A stretch of 64,000 bases of DNA from Algoriphagus lutimaris (GTDB lineage Bacteria > Bacteroidota > Bacteroidia > Cytophagales > Cyclobacteriaceae). The stretch lies in assembly GCF_017051705.1 (NCBI RefSeq), contig NZ_JAFIDJ010000001.1:744001-808000 (forward strand), written 5' to 3'. Below the pieces are notes generated by a model. The model saw only the letters and a program-made list of their open reading frames with translations, was not told where the DNA came from and did not search any database. Shown here in pieces: positions 33,426-42,651 of the stretch (position 1 is the stretch's first letter; the number at the start of each line of letters is the position of its first letter). Position numbers and translations under genes: made by a program.

Positions 33426-34694
33426 TTATTCTTGGGTAATTTCTTTAATATTTTTTTCGATTAGCGCCTCACTGATCATTCTATTGGCTACTGCATTGGC
33501 TTGCGTTTTAAATTCTTTTTGATTCCAAAATTCTAATAAAGCTTTCTCGAAATTATAGGATGTAATGTTATGAATGCTGGGCCCTTGTGGCCCTAAACCT
33601 CTTTTTAAGATAACCCTATTACAGAAATATTGGTCGACGATATGAGGAATAATCAACTGTACACAACCATTGATAGCTGCATGATGGGTAGTACCTGAAC
33701 CTCCATGATGAATCATCCCGTACATTTTTGGCAATACCCAATCATAAGGTATTTGGTTTACATAAAATATTAAATCCGAATCTATATTTATTTTTTCAAG
33801 TCCCCCCCAAGAAAGATTTACAATCGTGGGGATTCTATGTTTGATCAACAAGTTGATAAGAAGTTCTGAATATTTCTTCGGGTTTGGGTTCGTCATGGAA
33901 CCAAAAGTCAGAAGAACGGCCTTGGGGTTCTTCTCAATCCACTGGTTCAACCCTGGGTTTATTTGGTAAGTTTTAATTTGGTTTCTGAAAAAATATCCAG
34001 TGATTTTAGCTGTCTTAGGCCAATAATCTGGAAAGGGGAACAGGCTAGGAGAAATCGTATATAGTGTTCTTAATTGATTGGATTCAAACTGATTCAAAGT
34101 ATTTGAATTAATTTCAATCTTAGGAAAATCACCGTAATAAGGTTTAAGTAATCTTTTCATCACCCGATGTCTGACCCCATTGACAAATCGATAGGATTTT
34201 AGGTTCCACTTTTCGGAGAAAGGTTTCCATTTGGCTAACCCTATGTGAGGGAATTCTTTGACTTGATGAATTAAGCAGGGGATTGGAGAAAGAAGCATGA
34301 ACTTTCTAGGGTTAGCCATTGCTCCCAAATAATGATATAGGGCTTTGGCATGAAATAAAACTTTATCAGGATTTATTTCTTCCAATGCCTCTTTTTGTTG
34401 CTGAATGATCAATTTCTGAATTTTCAGAGAGTTCATTATCAAATTTAAATATCCTTTCAGTTGTTTAAAAGAGCTCCCTCCACCCATTACTGCTTTTCCA
34501 CTTTGACTCTCCAGCATTTCTAAAAAGCCCTTGTCAAAGCCCAAAAAAGAGTAGCCCAATGCTTCGGTCATCTTTCGGAATTGTTCAGGGAACTGACAGG
34601 TTATTTCATGTCCAGCATTTTTTAAAAATTCAGCCTGCGCTAAAAATGGTTCTATGTCTCCTCTGGTTCCCATGGAAACTAGTAGAATTTTCAT
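33426..34694 (-). CDS. GT1-family glycosyltransferase (UGT/rhamnosyltransferase-like)
   Basis: 422 residues from the ATG at 34694 (an ATG at 34718 is possible but adds an unlikely N-terminus). MKILLVSMGTRGDIEPFLAQ is the UGT N-terminus, and the donor-binding segment is MIHHGGSGTTHHAA (about 328-341) followed by IPHIVDQYFCNRVI. This matches enzymes that glycosylate sterols, macrolides or lipids using UDP- or dTDP-sugars. Divergent from and 72 bases away from rmlA, so a dTDP-sugar donor is plausible. The acceptor is unknown. Confidence 0.88.
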   Translation of the reverse strand: MKILLVSMGTRGDIEPFLAQAEFLKNAGHEITCQFPEQFRKMTEALGYSFLGFDKGFLEMLESQSGKAVMGGGSSFKQLKGYLNLIMNSLKIQKLIIQQQKEALEEINPDKVLFHAKALYHYLGAMANPRKFMLLSPIPCLIHQVKEFPHIGLAKWKPFSEKWNLKSYRFVNGVRHRVMKRLLKPYYGDFPKIEINSNTLNQFESNQLRTLYTISPSLFPFPDYWPKTAKITGYFFRNQIKTYQINPGLNQWIEKNPKAVLLTFGSMTNPNPKKYSELLINLLIKHRIPTIVNLSWGGLEKINIDSDLIFYVNQIPYDWVLPKMYGMIHHGGSGTTHHAAINGCVQLIIPHIVDQYFCNRVILKRGLGPQGPSIHNITSYNFEKALLEFWNQKEFKTQANAVANRMISEALIEKNIKEITQE

Positions 34695-34766
34695 GTCATT
34701 TTTTAAAATGTAATGCAATCTGTAGTTTTGTCACCTCAATCTACTTTTGATTTTTATATTTTCTAT

Positions 34767-35630
34767 ATGAAAGGAATCATTTTAGCAGGAGGGTCTGGAA
34801 CCAGATTATACCCTTTGACCATATCGGTAAGTAAGCAGCTCATGCCAGTTTACGATAAACCAATGATTTATTATCCTCTTTCTGTCTTGATGATGGCTGG
34901 GATAAAAGATATTTTAATTATTACGACTCCCGATGATAATGCAGCATTTGAAAAGCTATTAGGAGATGGTTCACAAGTGGGTTGTAACTTTCAATATGCA
35001 GTTCAACCGAGTCCTGATGGATTAGCTCAGGCATTTATCATTGGAGAGGAATTTATTGGGAAAGATAAAGTGGCTTTGATTCTTGGAGATAATATTTTTT
35101 ATGGGTCTGGATTACATAAGACCCTTCAAGAAAACACAGATCCTCAAGGAGGAGTAGTTTTTGCCTATCATGTGAATGATCCCCATCGTTATGGCGTGGT
35201 TGCTTTTGATGAGGACCAAAAGGCTATCAGCATAGAGGAAAAGCCAGCTGAGCCTAAATCAAACTATGCAGTACCAGGATTGTATTTTTATGACAATAGA
35301 GTGGTTGAGATTGCTAAGAGCATCAAACCAAGTCCAAGAGGTGAATTGGAAATTACAGATATCAATAATGAGTATTTAAAAAATGGTCAGCTTCAGGTTG
35401 CAATTTTAAATAGGGGAACTGCTTGGTTGGATACCGGTACCCATCAGTCCTTGCTTCAAGCGGCTCAGTTTGTAGAAGTAATTGAGGAACGACAGGGACT
35501 TAAGATCGGGTGCATTGAAGAGATCGCTTATCGGAACGGCTTTATTGGAAAAGAGGAGTTACTAAAACAAGCAGATAAGCTTGGAAAGAGTGGGTATGGA
35601 GCATATTTGAGGAAGCTGGTAGCCATCTAA
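34767..35630 (+). CDS. rmlA: Glucose-1-phosphate thymidylyltransferase
   Basis: 287 residues from ATG 34767. The motif [18 protein letters not shown] is the nucleotidyltransferase signature, [20 protein letters not shown] follows, and LGDNIFYG (about 108) binds the metal. It makes dTDP-glucose from dTTP and glucose 1-phosphate, the first step to dTDP-rhamnose and other deoxysugars. The other rml genes are not in the window. An in-frame upstream ATG at 34713 adds 18 non-conserved residues. Two matches to the Bacteroidota -7 consensus TAnnTTTG lie upstream (34723 and 34742) without a clear -33 partner. Confidence 0.95.
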   Translation: MKGIILAGGSGTRLYPLTISVSKQLMPVYDKPMIYYPLSVLMMAGIKDILIITTPDDNAAFEKLLGDGSQVGCNFQYAVQPSPDGLAQAFIIGEEFIGKDKVALILGDNIFYGSGLHKTLQENTDPQGGVVFAYHVNDPHRYGVVAFDEDQKAISIEEKPAEPKSNYAVPGLYFYDNRVVEIAKSIKPSPRGELEITDINNEYLKNGQLQVAILNRGTAWLDTGTHQSLLQAAQFVEVIEERQGLKIGCIEEIAYRNGFIGKEELLKQADKLGKSGYGAYLRKLVAI

Positions 35631-35636
35631 AAAAAA

Positions 35637-35670
35637 GGGATTGAATCAAAATAGATTCAATCCCTTTTTT
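35637..35670. terminator. Bidirectional terminator between rmlA and the M14 peptidase gene
   Basis: An 11-bp perfect stem (GGGATTGAATC at 35637-35647, GATTCAATCCC at 35654-35664) with a six-base loop, flanked by A8 and T6. Confidence 0.92.
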
Positions 35671-35701
35671 GTTGGGAATAAGATTAGATATGTTTCTAAG
35701 A

Positions 35702-38473
35702 TTATTTCAAATGATTCCAGTTGATCAAGGCATTCCAAACCAGTGGGGCATCATGGTGATTTAAATACCTGTGAAGAGGGTCAAAGGTGAATGCCAATAC
35801 ATTTCCTTTTCCAACAGGAACTTTAAAAATAGATCCATGACCAATAATGGTTTGTTCATTTCTAACCATCCCGGATCTCACATAAGGAACATCTTTTCCA
35901 CTCTCTTCCTTCTTTTCCTCTACTTTTTCTTGATCAGGTTTGCCCATGATGGGCCCTTGATAAGCTAGCTCGTCTTTCAAAGGCTTAGTTCCATATTGTA
36001 AGAGCATCATATCTCTATCCTTTAGATCTACTCTATAGAGAGGTCCATTACCTCTGAAAATTGGAAAGGTTTCCGGGAATCCATATAAGACAGGACTTTC
36101 TGATTGCTTTATTTTTACTGTCACTACCGAGCCAGGGTGAAATAAACCAGAAGCTGAATAAGAATCCAAGTTTCTTACAATTCCAGTTTCTGCCACCATG
36201 TTAGTAGAATTGTCCAAAGTGATAACAACTCCTCCTTCTTCCACAAATTTTTTCAAATTGTCCATTCCGGCAAAGCCAGGTCCTCCTGTGATGTCTGGAG
36301 AGGAATCAGGATATCCGTGAGAAGGATACTCAGCTGTCTTTGTAAAAGGTAAAGGACCAAACTCTGTAGTTACTCCATGAATAAAGTTTGATCCATTTCC
36401 GCGAGCCCTAGGAACTAAAATCACATCAAATTTATCTTTCAATCCTCCTGCCTTTAAATCATCCTTGTCTATGGAGGTGTAAGGAATTCCTCTTTGTTCA
36501 AATGTATACCTAGACCAACCCTCATCTTGGGTATTGAACCAGGTATGGTAAATAGCTACTTTTGGCAAAGTCACTTCATGAACCTCATTAGAATCAGGTG
36601 TTAGACTACCTTGAATTAAGTCTAGTCCAAATTCCCCAGCGATTTGATCGGCTTGTTTGTTAGATATTCCTTTAAAATAGACTGAACCTTTGGGAAGTGT
36701 GTCAGAATCTAAAATGAATTCATTTTCTATGATTTGAATGCTTGCATTTTGATTTTCCTTTTTTAACCAATACAAAGCAGGTAAAACGGTGTTTTGAGCT
36801 TGATAAGCTAGAAAATAATTTTTTCCATTGCCTGAAATAGCTCCCTGATAAACCGCATCTTCACTTAGTAATTCGAGGTCTTGATCGTTATAAGCAATGC
36901 TATCGGATTTCTCAACTTCCACCCCGTAGAGGTACCCCAAAGTCCATGCAATGTCATCATATGGAGGGAACTTTGCCTCTTTAGGATATTTTTGTTCGGT
37001 TAATAAATTGTATGCAAGGTTTCGATAAGGTTGGTCCATCAACACCACATAATCTCCTTTATTTTCTCCTGAAACAACTTGATGAACTTCAATATATTGT
37101 GCACGTAGTTGATTTGCCAAATAAGCAGCCATGGCAGGATCTTTCTGCTCCTTGGGAATAATAAAGGCTTTTGGTCCTTCAGTTTTCCCTTTTTGGATGG
37201 AATTCACTCCTTTTTGGTAAAAATTCTTTAAAAGCTGTTCTCCATTATGAGCTGCATAGGTCAAAGAGGCCAATACCCCCGCCTGCATGTAATTGACATT
37301 GTTTCTGGCTGACCAATAAACTTTTTCTGTTGGTGGATCTGGTCTATACCACTCTCGACTGGTAGCGGGATCTCCAGCATATCTGGCGTTGGAGAGGTCT
37401 CTCATATAAGTGTTGGCTCCAGCATTACCAAACGTTTCATAGAACCTACCATTGGAATTATGATTATTTGCTACCCATATGCCATAACCAGGCCACCAAC
37501 CATCATAAAATGCCCAAGTAAAAGCTCCAGGCATACCCTGACCTGCAAGACTGGCAATATCACTATTTGCCATAATTTGCCATTCACTGATGGTAATAGG
37601 ATCCACTTGCTCATTATAGGGGCCTGTACCCGTAGAAATGTATAAAAGAGGTACAGACTCATGTAAATCAAGCATAACCAAAGGGTGCCATTCAAAGAAT
37701 ATCTTGAAAATCCCTTTGGTAATTCCCTGTGATACTTGCAGACCATCTCTGTTATTGTCATGGAAAACATATTTTCCCCAATAGGGAGTGGAGCGAGGAA
37801 AACCATCATCCCATTCCGTTCTTGCTTTGGTATATCTATGGTACCAATCTACCTGTTTATCTCTTCCGTCCGGTTCAGAAACAGGATTGATCAATAAAAT
37901 GAGGTTTTCTCTGATATTTTTGATTGCCTCATCCTCACTGGTTATTAAACGATAGGCTAATTCCATCAACATTTCGGGCGATCCCATTTCTGTGGAATGC
38001 ATCCCCCCATTCAAATAATATACAGGCTTGGAATCTGCGATAATAGCTTTTGCTTCTTCAGAAGTTGTAATCCGAGGATCGGCCAATTTCGAAAGTTGGC
38101 TTTTATAATGATCCAGGCGATTCATGCTCTCATCTCCACCAATAATGACCATATAAATAGGTCTGCCTTCCTCAGTGGTTTCAACTTGCTCTATGCTTAG
38201 ATGCGGGGATTTTTCTGCCAATAACTGGTAATAGCCATATATTTCCTTTGTCCCATGCATGATGCCTGGTGAACCAATGATTTGTCCAAAATGCTTTTTG
38301 GGTGAAGGGATTTCTGGATGATCAATAATTCCTAAAACGGAGGAAGGTAAAAACCTTGGGTCCGTGGTATACTCTTGGATTTTTGCATGATACTCCTCGT
38401 CAATTTTTTGAGCAAAAAGAGCTTGACATGCCAGTAAACCAAGAAGCAGACCCGAAAAAAAACGTGTCTTCAT
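35702..38473 (-). CDS. Secreted M14-family zinc carboxypeptidase
   Basis: 923 residues with a signal peptide (ending ALFAQ). The zinc motif HSTEMGSPEM (about residues 158-167) matches HxxE of M14 peptidases, the third His is in the HEWHPLVMLDLHES region (about 262-275), and a region around 340-350 (GRFYETFGN) probably holds the catalytic Glu. The C-terminal half (about 530-920) is a long accessory region that includes a GATase1-like segment (VAIYHTWFNTQDEGWSRYTF). It probably trims C-terminal residues of peptides outside the cell membrane. Monocistronic; convergent with rmlA. Confidence 0.9.
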   Translation of the reverse strand: MKTRFFSGLLLGLLACQALFAQKIDEEYHAKIQEYTTDPRFLPSSVLGIIDHPEIPSPKKHFGQIIGSPGIMHGTKEIYGYYQLLAEKSPHLSIEQVETTEEGRPIYMVIIGGDESMNRLDHYKSQLSKLADPRITTSEEAKAIIADSKPVYYLNGGMHSTEMGSPEMLMELAYRLITSEDEAIKNIRENLILLINPVSEPDGRDKQVDWYHRYTKARTEWDDGFPRSTPYWGKYVFHDNNRDGLQVSQGITKGIFKIFFEWHPLVMLDLHESVPLLYISTGTGPYNEQVDPITISEWQIMANSDIASLAGQGMPGAFTWAFYDGWWPGYGIWVANNHNSNGRFYETFGNAGANTYMRDLSNARYAGDPATSREWYRPDPPTEKVYWSARNNVNYMQAGVLASLTYAAHNGEQLLKNFYQKGVNSIQKGKTEGPKAFIIPKEQKDPAMAAYLANQLRAQYIEVHQVVSGENKGDYVVLMDQPYRNLAYNLLTEQKYPKEAKFPPYDDIAWTLGYLYGVEVEKSDSIAYNDQDLELLSEDAVYQGAISGNGKNYFLAYQAQNTVLPALYWLKKENQNASIQIIENEFILDSDTLPKGSVYFKGISNKQADQIAGEFGLDLIQGSLTPDSNEVHEVTLPKVAIYHTWFNTQDEGWSRYTFEQRGIPYTSIDKDDLKAGGLKDKFDVILVPRARGNGSNFIHGVTTEFGPLPFTKTAEYPSHGYPDSSPDITGGPGFAGMDNLKKFVEEGGVVITLDNSTNMVAETGIVRNLDSYSASGLFHPGSVVTVKIKQSESPVLYGFPETFPIFRGNGPLYRVDLKDRDMMLLQYGTKPLKDELAYQGPIMGKPDQEKVEEKKEESGKDVPYVRSGMVRNEQTIIGHGSIFKVPVGKGNVLAFTFDPLHRYLNHHDAPLVWNALINWNHLK

Positions 38474-38579
38474 GGGGTTTAAAATTGGTGGTGGATAATT
38501 CTATTCAAATAAAAAGTTAAGCTTTTTCTAATGGATGAATAGGTTCCTCATGTAAAAAATAAAAAATGTTGATAGGGGA

Positions 38580-39602
38580 CTATTTTTTTATCAGTTGTTC
38601 CAAGCTAATTCTTAAGATCTGTCCCATGTTATGGCAGCTTAAAAACTTTTCGTTGGAATAATGCTTCGCCAAATCCTTCTTCAAGGAATCGATGTTTTCT
38701 GGCAATGAAATTTTGTCATGCTCCATTGCCCTCAGGATATCATCAATTCCTTTTTGCGAGGATCTTAATCGGTGTGCAATCAGTGCCCTCTCTTCTTTTT
38801 GATATTGATGCATTGACTCAGGGGTGATGTATTTCATCCCTAGCTGGATCAACATGTTGTTTTCTTTAAAATACTGCGGTAGGTAGATGGATTTTTTTCC
38901 TTCGTATGATTGCTGGTCAAAATCTATGGCCCGGATTCTATAATGGGTTTCCTCAAAATCGGGTGTGACGTCAATCACGAAATTAGCGGAATGCATGTCT
39001 CCCAATAATCTCACAAAACATCGCTCATTGAATTTGACAAACTCCTTAGCAAGGCGAATAGGATTTAAATGCGAATCTTCCATATGTATTCGCATAAACT
39101 TATCACCTGGGATACCGGCAATATGTTCTTCTATCAAGGTGTTTTGATGGACTAAATAACTTATCCTATTTGGAGAAAGTAGATGCTCCAGCTCCAGTCC
39201 ATATACCCGGGATGCATCTGCATTTTTAATGTAAAAATAGTCAAAGTTGTCATTGATTCTGTTGACTATTCTCACCCGAAATGGCTGTGTATTTCCATAA
39301 ATACATAAATCAATTCGGTCTACATATAGGTGTTCCATGACTGACATGTCTCCACCTGCCTTCAACAGCGCATAGATCTTCTTAACATTTAAATGAATTT
39401 CCTCCCTGTCAGACTGATCATAAAAAACGGTTTCCCACAAGGTGTCTTGGTCCTTGGAATCATACAAGGCGATAGAACTGGAATAACGGAGAAGCTCATG
39501 GTAATGGATAGGAATATCCACCTCTCTGGAGTATTTGATCAAATACCTTCTTAAGCCAGGACTTATGGGATATATCTTCTTCTTTTTACTGATTAAAGCC
39601 AT
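38580..39602 (-). CDS. Unusual kinase-fold (APH-like) protein of unknown substrate
   Basis: 340 residues. The pair LLGDMHSANFVI (about 199-210) and RAIDFDQQSYEG (about 225-236) matches the catalytic loop (GDxHxxN) and the metal-binding DFD of aminoglycoside/choline-type kinases. LIEEHIAGIPGDKFM (about 153) would correspond to the hinge strand (E.I.G.P), and the N-terminal part resembles a small lobe, although I cannot point to a clear catalytic lysine. No family name comes to mind. It is the last of three tightly packed genes (4 bases after the DUF3817 stop), so its partner or substrate may be one of these proteins or a small membrane-linked molecule. Confidence 0.55.
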   Translation of the reverse strand: MALISKKKKIYPISPGLRRYLIKYSREVDIPIHYHELLRYSSSIALYDSKDQDTLWETVFYDQSDREEIHLNVKKIYALLKAGGDMSVMEHLYVDRIDLCIYGNTQPFRVRIVNRINDNFDYFYIKNADASRVYGLELEHLLSPNRISYLVHQNTLIEEHIAGIPGDKFMRIHMEDSHLNPIRLAKEFVKFNERCFVRLLGDMHSANFVIDVTPDFEETHYRIRAIDFDQQSYEGKKSIYLPQYFKENNMLIQLGMKYITPESMHQYQKEERALIAHRLRSSQKGIDDILRAMEHDKISLPENIDSLKKDLAKHYSNEKFLSCHNMGQILRISLEQLIKK

Positions 39603-39605
39603 AGG

Positions 39606-39923
39606 CTATAAATCTACGTGTTGACTTTTCTTTAGATTTCTGTCGAAAATAAAAGGTCCAAATGGCAAAACAGAGGCGATTAGAGCGAAAAAGGTTCTAC
39701 TGAATCCCCATTTTAATTTATGGGCAGTAGGAAAAACTGTGTAGATATAAATAATGAATAATAAGCCATGAGCCCAACCTACTACTTTCACAGCCATAGG
39801 CATGTCCAGCATGTATTTCAATGGCATGGCAATCAGTAAAAGGACAAGAAAAGAAATGCCTTCAATAAGGCTGATCCATTTAAATCTTCTGGCCCAAGTG
39901 TGCTGTTCTGGAGTTAAGCTCAT
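39606..39923 (-). CDS. DUF3817 membrane protein
   Basis: 105 residues from ATG 39923: RRFKWISLIEGISFLVLLL, then AMPLKYM, VKVVGWAHGLLFIIYIY and LPFGPFIFDRNL. This is the DUF3817 (YdzA-like) pattern of three membrane helices with WISLIEGIS and VGWAHG motifs. An upstream ATG (39959) overlaps the previous gene and is less likely. Start follows the previous gene's stop by one base. Function is unknown. Confidence 0.88.
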   Translation of the reverse strand: MSLTPEQHTWARRFKWISLIEGISFLVLLLIAMPLKYMLDMPMAVKVVGWAHGLLFIIYIYTVFPTAHKLKWGFSRTFFALIASVLPFGPFIFDRNLKKSQHVDL

Positions 39924-39924
39924 A

Positions 39925-40512
39925 TTATTTTTTAATGTTAAAAAGGATTTGAAGGGCATTCCAAAGTTTGCGCTTCATTGTATTATCGTCTGCGATTTGT
40001 CCTAAGGCATCTGCAAATAAGTATTGGGTTTCCTGGTCTGTAAATACTTCATATGGAATCGCGGGAACGGAATTGACAGGGTGCTTAATTTTACCGAACT
40101 TCAGAATAATATGCGCATTCAATGCTTCAAATTCATCTAGAGTTCTGTCTTCTAAGATGGAGGAGGAGACCAAGCCAACTTCATTCATGGAGTGACCAAC
40201 AGCATTGATCATTTTGACCAACATGTTCATTACTTCTTCAGATAAATCATCCTCTTCGTGCACAATCAATAGTCCTTTTGTAAAATTACCTTTTACTTGG
40301 ATAGGAGGTAGGTCTTCTTTAGTAAGTTCAGTACTGCTGGGAGTTGATTCGTATGTTTCCTGAGCCTCTTTGACCGAACGGTTTGGAGCTTCAAGACTGG
40401 AAGTCTGATCTGAAATTGATTGTTGATCTTTCAATTTTTTGGCATCTTCTGGCAATAAGAATAGGTCTTCTTCCAGAAAAAACTGAAGTTCTTGGAGACT
40501 TAAATTTTCCAT
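39925..40512 (-). CDS. Acidic two-part protein of unknown function, first gene of the kinase-fold operon
   Basis: 195 residues. A short helical N-terminus (LSLQELQFFLEEDLFLL, 4-20), an acidic Ser/Thr-rich linker (about 30-70) and a folded C-terminal part (about 72-195) with alternating hydrophobic stretches (FTKGLLIVHE, VSSSILEDRTL, AHIILKFGKI) and a final helical ALQILFNIKK. This could be a Rossmann-like domain, but I do not recognise the family. Its stop lies one base before the DUF3817 start, and no gap separates the three genes; a terminator at 40544 isolates the operon from the thioesterase gene. Confidence 0.7.
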   Translation of the reverse strand: MENLSLQELQFFLEEDLFLLPEDAKKLKDQQSISDQTSSLEAPNRSVKEAQETYESTPSSTELTKEDLPPIQVKGNFTKGLLIVHEEDDLSEEVMNMLVKMINAVGHSMNEVGLVSSSILEDRTLDEFEALNAHIILKFGKIKHPVNSVPAIPYEVFTDQETQYLFADALGQIADDNTMKRKLWNALQILFNIKK

Positions 40513-40543
40513 GTGGGAAATTGGTCAAAAATCAGTTGTTAGC

Positions 40544-40576
40544 AAAAAAAGAAAGGACAAATACTTCTGTCCTTTC
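40544..40576 (-). terminator. Terminator of the acyl-CoA thioesterase gene
   Basis: A 9-bp stem (GAAAGGACA at 40551-40559, TGTCCTTTC at 40568-40576) followed on the minus strand by T7. It also has a T run on the plus side. Confidence 0.85.
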
Positions 40577-40584
40577 TTAATTTT

Positions 40585-41112
40585 TTATTTGGTTCCTGGC
40601 AAATTGAAGATGGATTTCAATTCCACTGCATCTTCAGGTTTCATTCTTTGGGAAAGCACTAGACGAAGTTGTCGTCTTCTTAGTGCGCCTTCATAGTGCT
40701 CTATTTCTTCTTCCGTTTCGGGAACTACTTCAGGTACTTCAATGGGTTTTCCATTTTGATCCACTGCTACAAATGTGAAAAATGCCCGGTGTGTCATGAT
40801 TTTTTTGTTGGCAGGGATATCTTCGGCAACCACTTCAATAAATACTTCCATAGAAGAATTAAATGCCCTGGTCACTTTTGATTTTAATGTGACTACATTT
40901 CCTAATGCAATAGGTTCTTTAAAGGAGATACTATCCGCGGAAGCAGTCACCACGATTCTATTTGAATGTTTTTGAGCAGCTATGGCAGCGACTACATCCA
41001 ACCAATGCATCAATTTACCTCCCATTAAGTTATTCAAGGTGTTGGTGTCGTTTGGAAGAACCATCTCAGTCATGATGGTTGCAGACTCTTTAGCAAATTT
41101 TTTCTTAGCCAT
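40585..41112 (-). CDS. Acyl-CoA thioesterase, hot-dog fold (YciA/ACOT type)
   Basis: 175 residues. PNDTNTLNNLMGGKLMHWLD (about 20-40) is the YciA/ACOT hot-dog signature with the conserved Asn-containing loop and Asp. The C-terminal SISFKEPIALGNVVTLKSKV (about 67-85) and FFTFVAVD (about 118) match the last strands. It cleaves acyl-CoA to free acid and CoA in the cytoplasm. Transcribed alone. Confidence 0.93.
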   Translation of the reverse strand: MAKKKFAKESATIMTEMVLPNDTNTLNNLMGGKLMHWLDVVAAIAAQKHSNRIVVTASADSISFKEPIALGNVVTLKSKVTRAFNSSMEVFIEVVAEDIPANKKIMTHRAFFTFVAVDQNGKPIEVPEVVPETEEEIEHYEGALRRRQLRLVLSQRMKPEDAVELKSIFNLPGTK

Positions 41113-41213
41113 AGGATTAATTTTGCCTTAAAAATATATATAAAATTTTGAAAAAAGTAATTCAAGTAAATAAAACAGAATAAAATTCTGAATTTAAGTT
41201 AAATTGAGTTGAG

Positions 41214-41873
41214 CTACCTCTTCCAACCTTCTTTGCCCAGTAAAGGGACAAAAGCAAACCAATCGAATTCTTCACGGACTATTTGTTTTTCGGATTTTTT
41301 GGTCAATCTCAGCATGGTTTGCCTTCTTCGGTCTCCTACAGGAATGACTAAAACACCTCCAACTTTTAATTGTTTTAATAAGGCATCAGGAACGATTGGA
41401 GCTCCTGCGGTGACTAATATTTTGTCGTAGGGGGCATGTTGGGGTAATCCTTCAGATCCATCTCCATAGAATAGGTTCATATGAATTCCAAGTCTTCCCA
41501 AAAATCGTTTGGTCCCTTCATAAAGCTTCTTTTGATACTCTATTGTATAGACCTCTGCTCCTAAAAGATGAAGGATACTTGCTTGGTATCCAGAACCAGT
41601 TCCGATTTCTAGTACTTTATCTCCTTGTTTAATGTTCAGTAACTCCGTTTGAAATGCTACTGTATAAGGTTGGGAGATAGTTTGTCCTTCTCCTATTGGA
41701 AATGCCTTATCTTCATAGGCGTGTGAGATCAGTGCGGAGTCAAAGAAAAAATGGCGGGGTAAATTATTTATCGCCTCCAAAACACTTTCACTTTTGATTC
41801 CTTTTTCCCTGAGCAAAGCAACTAACGCTTTTCGTTTGCCTTTGTGGAGGTAGGTATCTTCTAGTTTCAGCAT
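41214..41873 (-). CDS. pcm: Protein-L-isoaspartate O-methyltransferase
   Basis: 219 residues. GEGQTISQPYTVAFQTELL (about 57-75) is the isoaspartate-binding Pcm motif, VLEIGTGSGYQASIL (about 86-100) is SAM motif I, and YDKILVTAGAP (about 150) motif II. It methylates isoaspartyl residues in aged proteins with S-adenosylmethionine so they can return to Asp. Length and motifs are complete; single gene. Confidence 0.95.
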   Translation of the reverse strand: MLKLEDTYLHKGKRKALVALLREKGIKSESVLEAINNLPRHFFFDSALISHAYEDKAFPIGEGQTISQPYTVAFQTELLNIKQGDKVLEIGTGSGYQASILHLLGAEVYTIEYQKKLYEGTKRFLGRLGIHMNLFYGDGSEGLPQHAPYDKILVTAGAPIVPDALLKQLKVGGVLVIPVGDRRRQTMLRLTKKSEKQIVREEFDWFAFVPLLGKEGWKR

Positions 41874-41988
41874 TTTTGAATGTGTTAATTTAAATTCTGT
41901 GATCGAAGATAAAAGAATAATTGGCTTAATTTGAACTCTTAAATTGCAATTTTTGCTTACTCATTGAAAGCCCGAAGTTTAAAAAAAC

Positions 41989-42585
41989 ATGTTTACAGGA
42001 ATCGTAGAATCTTTCGGAACCATCAAGAAAATCACAACAGATGGCACCAATGTTCATTTTGATTTGGAATCGACTTTAAGTTCTGAATTAAAAATAGATC
42101 AATCTCTTGCTCACGATGGAGTTTGCTTAACAGTAGTGGAAACCACTCCGGATTCCTATCGAGTAACTGCAATTGATGAAACCATTCAAAAGACTAATTT
42201 ATCCCAATGGTCCGAAGGTAAAAAGGTGAATTTAGAGCGTTGTATGCCTTCTAATGGACGTTTTGACGGTCATATTGTCCAAGGGCATGTGGATCAAATT
42301 GGAGTGGTGAAAAATATCTCTGATCAGGATGGAAGTTGGTTATTTGATATAGATTATGATGACAGCCTGGGTAATATTACAGTAGAAAAAGGATCAATTA
42401 CCATCAATGGTACCAGTTTGACCTGCTTTAATTCAAAACCAGGCAAGTTTTCTGTAGCTATTATTCCTTATACCTATGAATTTACCAACTTCCATCAGCT
42501 TCAAATTGGTGATGTTGTAAATTTGGAATTTGATATCATTGGAAAATATATCGCTAGAATAGTGAAGGGTTACCCTAATTCTTAA
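41989..42585 (+). CDS. ribE: Riboflavin synthase alpha chain
   Basis: 198 residues with the internal duplication of riboflavin synthase: MFTGIVESFGTIK and HDGVCLTVVE in the first half, HIVQGHVDQIGVVK and INGTSLTC in the second. Each half is one beta-barrel. The enzyme dismutates two molecules of 6,7-dimethyl-8-ribityllumazine to riboflavin in the cytoplasm. No other rib gene is adjacent. A strong terminator follows. Confidence 0.96.
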   Translation: MFTGIVESFGTIKKITTDGTNVHFDLESTLSSELKIDQSLAHDGVCLTVVETTPDSYRVTAIDETIQKTNLSQWSEGKKVNLERCMPSNGRFDGHIVQGHVDQIGVVKNISDQDGSWLFDIDYDDSLGNITVEKGSITINGTSLTCFNSKPGKFSVAIIPYTYEFTNFHQLQIGDVVNLEFDIIGKYIARIVKGYPNS

Positions 42586-42602
42586 TCGAAATTAAGAATA
42601 AA

Positions 42603-42641
42603 AAAGGGCTGAAATCTCTAGTGATTTCAGCCCTTTATTTT
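42603..42641. terminator. Bidirectional terminator between ribE and the FGE-like gene
   Basis: An 11-bp perfect stem (GGGCTGAAATC at 42606-42616, GATTTCAGCCC at 42623-42633) with a six-base loop, flanked by A and T runs. Confidence 0.9.
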
Positions 42642-42651
42642 TTTAAAATGT

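Noticed and set aside
35771-35968. Plus-strand frames inside the M14 peptidase gene
   Set aside because: They are antisense of a gene with full catalytic motifs and show no motifs of their own.
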